In this document: piece by piece, positions 6,819-10,128 of the stretch
Layout: every line of letters begins with the position of its first letter
Position numbering within the stretch: the first letter of the stretch is position 1
NCBI GenBank assembly: GCA_003343805.1
Contig: QAKM01000037.1
Coordinates: forward strand, 1-10,128
Reading direction: 5' to 3'
DNA from: Bacillota bacterium
GTDB taxonomy: Bacteria; Bacillota; Clostridia; Christensenellales; Borkfalkiaceae
DNA length: 10,128 bases
The notes under the pieces: model-generated
The model's database searches: none
Told to the model about the DNA's origin: nothing
Seen by the model: the letters and a program-made list of their open reading frames with translations, nothing else
Position numbers and translations under genes: made by a program

Positions 6819-7766
6819 TCAATAGAAGGTGGCAAGCTCCTGTTCGGGAGGCTCGCAATAGTCAAGGGCGCTCGCCTTCAGGACGGGCCCCTCCTGGCCG
6901 TAGATCTTGTCGTACTCAATGTCGATGCGCGCAGTGATCTTCACCCAGTCGCGCGTCTTTAAGGGGAGCAGGGAGGCGTGCTTTACCACCATGCCGCTGT
7001 AGGCGATGTCCGCCTCGCAGCACGTCATGATGTGCCGCCCGATGACGATGGTGCCCGCCTTCATCTTGCGGTCGACGGCAACGAGCCCCTTGAAGGAGAC
7101 CACCTTTCCGTCGTATTTTCCCATCTCCTCCATGAGGTCACGATAGAAGAAGGCATAGTCTCTATCCTCGATCTCGATGACCTTGGCATTGATGTCGTAC
7201 GGAAGCGGATCCTCGATCTCATCGTATTCCGCCCTGCCGCCCGGATATTCAAAGACGATGCCAGGCCTTCTCGAAGCCCCGCGCACGATCTTGTGGAACT
7301 CCTCTTTGGAGAACTTATCGTCGAAGCGGTTAAAGACGACCATATCGGCATACGGGATCTTGTCATAGACGAGCTGCCGCATATTCTTGTTGTAGGCAAG
7401 GAAGGTGGTCGCATCGAAGAAGGTCATCACCTGCGCGATGAGCCAGCCGTCCGGCATGGCATCGAAGAGCTTCTGAAGCTCCCACATCCCGTTGTATTCG
7501 AGGACAACGCGGTCGGCGCGGTGCTTTTGAACGAGAGAGGCAAGATTCTTGCCGTTGAGCCCCGCTTCGTCCACTTCCTCGACGGCAAAGTGCTCGACGG
7601 CAAAGCGGGAGGGATCGTACTCCTCCTCCCCCTCTTCGCACACAAGAAGGAGGGTGCGTTCTCCGGAATCGAAGCGCTCATCCTCCATCGTCTCCTGAAT
7701 AAATTTTGTCTTACCCGCCTCTAAAAAGCCAAGAAACAGGTAGACGGGGATCTCTCTTGCCGCCAT
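6819..7766 (-). CDS. Divergent COG0523-like GTPase with YcgQ/DUF1980-like C-terminal domain
   Basis: A 315-residue protein that looks like a two-domain fusion. Residues 1-200 form a CobW/UreG-like P-loop GTPase: GFLEAGKT (13-20) is the Walker A, VVLEYNGM (87-94) sits where the family's ExxG Walker B is, and NRFD (146-149) is the guanine-specificity motif. The CxCC metal motif of COG0523 is absent; only C43 lies nearby. Residues about 204-315 are unlike CobW_C and resemble the C-terminal domain of YcgQ (DUF1980/TIGR03943): DGKVVSFKGL, then GRHIMTCCEADIAYSGMVV, then DWVKITARIDIEY. YcgQ proteins are partners of permeases and often occur near COG0523 GTPases. C249-C250 may bind metal. It starts three bases after the His-rich GTPase and ends one base before ktrB, so it is surely in the same operon. 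The YcgQ assignment is from memory of the family pattern. Confidence 0.82.
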   Translation of the reverse strand: MAAREIPVYLFLGFLEAGKTKFIQETMEDERFDSGERTLLLVCEEGEEEYDPSRFAVEHFAVEEVDEAGLNGKNLASLVQKHRADRVVLEYNGMWELQKLFDAMPDGWLIAQVMTFFDATTFLAYNKNMRQLVYDKIPYADMVVFNRFDDKFSKEEFHKIVRGASRRPGIVFEYPGGRAEYDEIEDPLPYDINAKVIEIEDRDYAFFYRDLMEEMGKYDGKVVSFKGLVAVDRKMKAGTIVIGRHIMTCCEADIAYSGMVVKHASLLPLKTRDWVKITARIDIEYDKIYGQEGPVLKASALDYCEPPEQELATFY

Positions 7767-7769
7767 AGC

Positions 7770-8954
7770 TTACCCCAAAAAGAGCGTTCTGAGCTTCTCT
7801 TCCGCCAGGTGACAGCCGATAACACACAGCCTGCCCGTGACGGACGGCTCTCCCGCGCGGAGATCGGGCTCGCCGGGAACGTAGTCGAAGTAGATCCAGC
7901 CATCCTCGCCGTCCACATAGCCCTTGGCGCGGAGGATGTCGCCATACTCGCCCGAAGCAAGCGCCGTGAGCGAAGCCTCCAGCTCCGCCCGCGTGAACTT
8001 CTTGGCGGTCTCCGTCCCCCAGCTTGCAAACACCTCGTCCGCATGGTGGTGATGGTGATGACATTCGCCGTGCTCATGTTCATGCTCGTGTTCATGGTCA
8101 TGGTGGCAGCACTCGCCGTGCTCGTGCTCTTCCTCATCGTGGTGATGGCAGCACTCACCCTCTTCGTCATGATGATGGTGATGGCACTCGCCGTGCTCGT
8201 GCTCTTCATCGTGGTGATGGCAGCACTCACCCTCTTCGTCATGATGATGGTGATGGCACTCGCCGTGCTCGTGCTCTTCATCGTGGTGATGGCAGCACTC
8301 ATCATGGTCTTCATGATGGTGCTCTTCCGCCTCTTTGGCAAGGCGCTCGAGCTCGGCCCGAAGGCTGTCGCGCTGTTCCATGGCAGCGAGGAGCTCTCTT
8401 CCATCCAGCTTCTCCCACTCGGTGGTAACGATGGTCGCCTGCGTGTGTCCGCGGAGGAGCGCGACCGCCTCATCCAGCTTCTCGTGCGGCAGCGCCGTGT
8501 GCGAGAGGATGATGCAGCTTGCGTTCTCCACCTGATCGAGGAAGAACTCGCCGAAGTTCTTCAGGTACATCCTGCACTTCTTGGCGTCGACGACGGTGCA
8601 GAAGGCGTTGAGTTCGGAATGTTTCAGCCCCGCGCGCTGCACGGCACGGATGACGTCGGAGAGCTTCCCCACGCCCGAAGGCTCGATGACGATGCGGTCG
8701 GGAGAGAACTTCTCCTCCACCTCGCTCAAAGCCTTGGCAAAGTCGCCCACAAGCGAGCAGCAGATGCAGCCCGAATTCATCTCGGTGATCTCGATGCCCG
8801 CGTCCTTGAGGAAGCCGCCGTCCACGCCGATCTCGCCGAACTCATTCTCGATGAGCACGACCTTCTCGCCCGCGTAGGCTTCCTTGATGAGTTTCTTGAT
8901 GAGCGTCGTCTTGCCGGCGCCCAAAAACCCGGAAATGATGTCGATTTTCGTCAT
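7770..8954 (-). CDS. COG0523 (CobW-family) GTPase with a large His/Cys-rich metal-binding insert
   Basis: A 394-residue G3E-family GTPase, a group of metallochaperones for zinc and other transition metals. GFLGAGKTT (9-17) is the Walker A, NEFGEIGVDG (37-46) follows, GCICC (62-66) is the metal-binding CxCC motif and EPSG (91-94) the Walker B. Residues about 308-394 are CobW_C (ILRAKGYV, TGRLCVIG). Between them, residues 212-304 hold 42 His and 11 Cys among Glu and Asp. Such His-rich linkers occur in UreG, HypB and COG0523 proteins and are thought to store or deliver metal; this one is long. The usual NKxD base-specificity motif reads SHTA (151-154). I chose the ATG at 8954; AAGGA lies 13 bases upstream, rather far. 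A start at 9008 would add 18 residues through a hairpin. It opens a tight run with a second GTPase and ktrBA. Confidence 0.92.
   Translation of the reverse strand: MTKIDIISGFLGAGKTTLIKKLIKEAYAGEKVVLIENEFGEIGVDGGFLKDAGIEITEMNSGCICCSLVGDFAKALSEVEEKFSPDRIVIEPSGVGKLSDVIRAVQRAGLKHSELNAFCTVVDAKKCRMYLKNFGEFFLDQVENASCIILSHTALPHEKLDEAVALLRGHTQATIVTTEWEKLDGRELLAAMEQRDSLRAELERLAKEAEEHHHEDHDECCHHHDEEHEHGECHHHHHDEEGECCHHHDEEHEHGECHHHHHDEEGECCHHHDEEEHEHGECCHHDHEHEHEHEHGECHHHHHHADEVFASWGTETAKKFTRAELEASLTALASGEYGDILRAKGYVDGEDGWIYFDYVPGEPDLRAGEPSVTGRLCVIGCHLAEEKLRTLFLG
8109..8301 (-). repeat. 72-bp tandem repeat coding for the His/Cys-rich insert
   Basis: Positions 8134-8205 and 8206-8277 are identical over all 72 bases. 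The first 24 bases of a third copy follow (8278-8301), and a partial, slightly altered copy precedes (from about 8109, with one extra Glu codon). The unit is 24 codons, so the reading frame is kept. Its protein unit contains a five-His run, a three-His run, HEH and Cys pairs. Perfect identity suggests recent duplication by slippage or recombination, and the copy number may vary between strains. Confidence 0.95.
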
Positions 8955-8955
8955 A

Positions 8956-8980
8956 GCAAATTGCCGGTCCTTATATTTGC
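8956..8980 (-). promoter_or_regulatory. Inverted repeat enclosing the ribosome binding site of the His-rich GTPase gene
   Basis: GCAAAT (minus strand, 8975-8980) and ATTTGC (8956-8961) form a six-base inverted repeat separated by 13 bases that contain the AAGGA ribosome binding site. The 3' arm ends one base before the start codon. It could act as an RNA hairpin affecting translation or as an operator for a dimeric repressor; it does not match the Zur box I know from Bacillus. It may also be chance. Confidence 0.35.
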
Positions 8981-8983
8981 GAT

Positions 8984-9003
8984 CGGGCGCTCGGATGCGC
9001 CCG
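8984..9003. other. Perfect 7-bp GC hairpin in the gap after the aminopeptidase gene
   Basis: CGGGCGC (8984-8990) and GCGCCCG (8997-9003) pair perfectly around a six-base loop. No T-run follows on either strand, so it is not a standard intrinsic terminator. It may be a processing or RNA-stability element that sets different levels of the aminopeptidase and the downstream genes. It lies in the 80-base gap, the only sizeable gap in this run of genes. Confidence 0.55.
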
Positions 9004-9034
9004 GTCATCGTCCTTGTATTTTGGAACAGGCGTC

Positions 9035-10128
9035 TCAGAACGCCCAGTTGCCGTCCTTGAAGATTGGAACACGCTCTCCGTTCTTGGTCACGCCGACGAT
9101 CTCGAGATCCTTTGCGCCGATCATGAAGTCGACGTGGATCATGGAGTCGTTGATGCCCTTTGCGTGGATCTCCTCCTTCGTCATGTCCTCAAAGCCCTTC
9201 AGCGTGTTGTCGAAGCCGCGGCCGAGCGCTAAGTGGCAGCTTGCGTTCTCATCGAAGAGCGTGTTGTAATAGAGGATGCCCTGGTTGTTGATGGGCGAAT
9301 CGTAGGCGATGAGCGCGCACTCGCCGAGCATCGCCGCCCCCTCGTCCATCGCGATCATCTTTTCGAGGAGATGCTGGTTCTTCTCCGCCTTGACCTCGAC
9401 GGCTCTGCCGCCCTCAAAGCGCACGGAGAAGTTTTCAATGAGCTCGCCCTGATAGGAGAGCGGCTTGGTGGAGTAAACGATGCCCTCCGCTTCCCCCGCT
9501 TTGGGCGAGATGAAGATCTCCTCCGAAGGGATGTTGGGGTTGAAGTAGCGGCCCTTGACGGTCTCCTCGCCGCCGCCCATAAAGACGGAGTCGGGAATGA
9601 GCCCCACCTTGAAATCGGTGCCGTTGGAGGAATGATACTCGAGCGAAACGAGCCCCAGGCGGTTGAGATGATCGCAGCGGGATGCGAGCGCATCGTTGTG
9701 GCGCGCCCACTCGCGCACGGGATCGGGCCCGTCGGCACGGGAAGCCTTTAAGATGTAATCCCACAGCGTCTCGACGGCCTTATTGACCATGAGATCGGGG
9801 AACACCTTCTTCGCCCACGCCTTGCCGGGAACGGCGGCGATGCACCACTGGTACTTGCACTCCATGCGGTCGCGGTAGGGCTTGGTGACCTTGGTGCGCG
9901 CCGTGCGGACCGCCGTGAACTTCTCCTGATCGATGCCCTTGAGCCCGTCGGGATCGGAAGATTCCAGATAGAGCATGGCGGGAAGTTCGTTCGCCGTCCA
10001 CTCGAGCTTCTCCGTCTCCCACTTCTGAAGGACGGAGAGCAGCTTCTCGTCTGCATATTTGTAGTTGAGCTTTGCGAGGGGCTGGTGGCTCCATTCGACG
10101 ACCACCCTGCCCGCACCGGCGCGGTAGA
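9035..10128 (-). CDS. M29-family aminopeptidase (AmpS/PepS/AmpT type), 5' end beyond the window
   Basis: A metal-dependent cytosolic aminopeptidase, 3' part only: 364 codons are visible of a usual length near 410. The reading frame stays open to the right edge (YRAGAGRVVVEW), so a GTG at 10105 is unlikely to be the true start. Counting from that GTG, the metal ligands known from Thermus AmpT (E250, E316, H345, H378, D380) fall at E196 (NIPSEE), E262 (LGECA), H291 (SCHLALG), H324 and D326 (MIHVDF), all at a constant offset of 54. The position of the conserved tyrosine Y352 is Phe here (F298). The usual C-terminal GNWAF-like end is present. It is 80 bases upstream of the His-rich GTPase gene with no T-run terminator between, so co-transcription is possible. 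A metallopeptidase beside a metallochaperone is suggestive but could be coincidence. Confidence 0.9.
   Translation of the reverse strand, partial: YRAGAGRVVVEWSHQPLAKLNYKYADEKLLSVLQKWETEKLEWTANELPAMLYLESSDPDGLKGIDQEKFTAVRTARTKVTKPYRDRMECKYQWCIAAVPGKAWAKKVFPDLMVNKAVETLWDYILKASRADGPDPVREWARHNDALASRCDHLNRLGLVSLEYHSSNGTDFKVGLIPDSVFMGGGEETVKGRYFNPNIPSEEIFISPKAGEAEGIVYSTKPLSYQGELIENFSVRFEGGRAVEVKAEKNQHLLEKMIAMDEGAAMLGECALIAYDSPINNQGILYYNTLFDENASCHLALGRGFDNTLKGFEDMTKEEIHAKGINDSMIHVDFMIGAKDLEIVGVTKNGERVPIFKDGNWAF

Noticed and set aside
8109..8301. Regular repeats as a possible CRISPR array
   Set aside because: The repeats are directly adjacent without unique spacers, are a multiple of three, and lie in frame inside a GTPase gene.
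8971..8976. TATAAG as a -10 box for a promoter in front of the His-rich GTPase gene
   Set aside because: No acceptable -35 lies 16-18 bases upstream, and the string overlaps the ribosome binding site.
7809..9269. Long plus-strand open frame (486 codons) with very hydrophobic, membrane-like segments opposite the His-rich GTPase
   Set aside because: The hydrophobic repeats are the complement of His codons (read as Val/Met) and Glu codons (read as Leu). They are a mirror of the His/Glu repeat, not a membrane protein.

Overview
The window looks like chromosomal DNA of a Bacillota bacterium, most likely a Clostridia-type anaerobe. This is inferred from strong AGGAGG-type ribosome binding sites, KtrAB-type rather than Kdp potassium uptake, a YesN-like AraC regulator, an AmpS/PepS-type M29 aminopeptidase and COG0523 GTPases. 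The DNA is visibly G+C-rich. I see no phage, transposon, CRISPR, rRNA or tRNA. All genes except the AraC regulator lie on the minus strand.

Left part (1-3190). At the extreme left only the first nine codons of a minus-strand gene are visible, with a very good promoter (TTGATT-17-TATAAT) and ribosome binding site. Next is a 652-residue right-handed beta-helix protein with a DUF1565-type N-terminus (163-2121). It is transcribed divergently from an AraC-family regulator (2294-3088), so the pair looks like a local carbohydrate-response unit. A perfect bidirectional terminator (3156-3190) separates the regulator from the next gene.

Middle part (3189-4800). A small FMN nitroreductase and a compact NOL1/NOP2/Sun-type RNA m5C methyltransferase each have their own promoter. 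In both cases the -35 box of that promoter lies in the loop of the terminator hairpin of the gene upstream in transcription, a very compact boundary.

Right part (4809-10128). Five minus-strand genes may form one transcription unit. In order of transcription they are an M29 aminopeptidase (5' end outside the window), a COG0523 metallochaperone-like GTPase with a huge His/Cys-rich insert, a second divergent COG0523-like GTPase with a YcgQ/DUF1980-like C-terminal domain, the potassium channel subunit KtrB and its RCK regulator KtrA. The last four are separated by 3, 1 and 26 nt and end in one terminator.

The most noteworthy region is this tandem GTPase pair joined to KtrAB. The first GTPase carries 42 His and 11 Cys in about 93 residues, encoded partly by a perfect 72-bp tandem repeat. 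The second has lost the CxCC metal motif but gained a YcgQ-like tail. KtrB and KtrA carry cysteines at unusual, functionally sensitive places. A link between transition-metal handling and potassium transport is an inference, not something the sequence proves.
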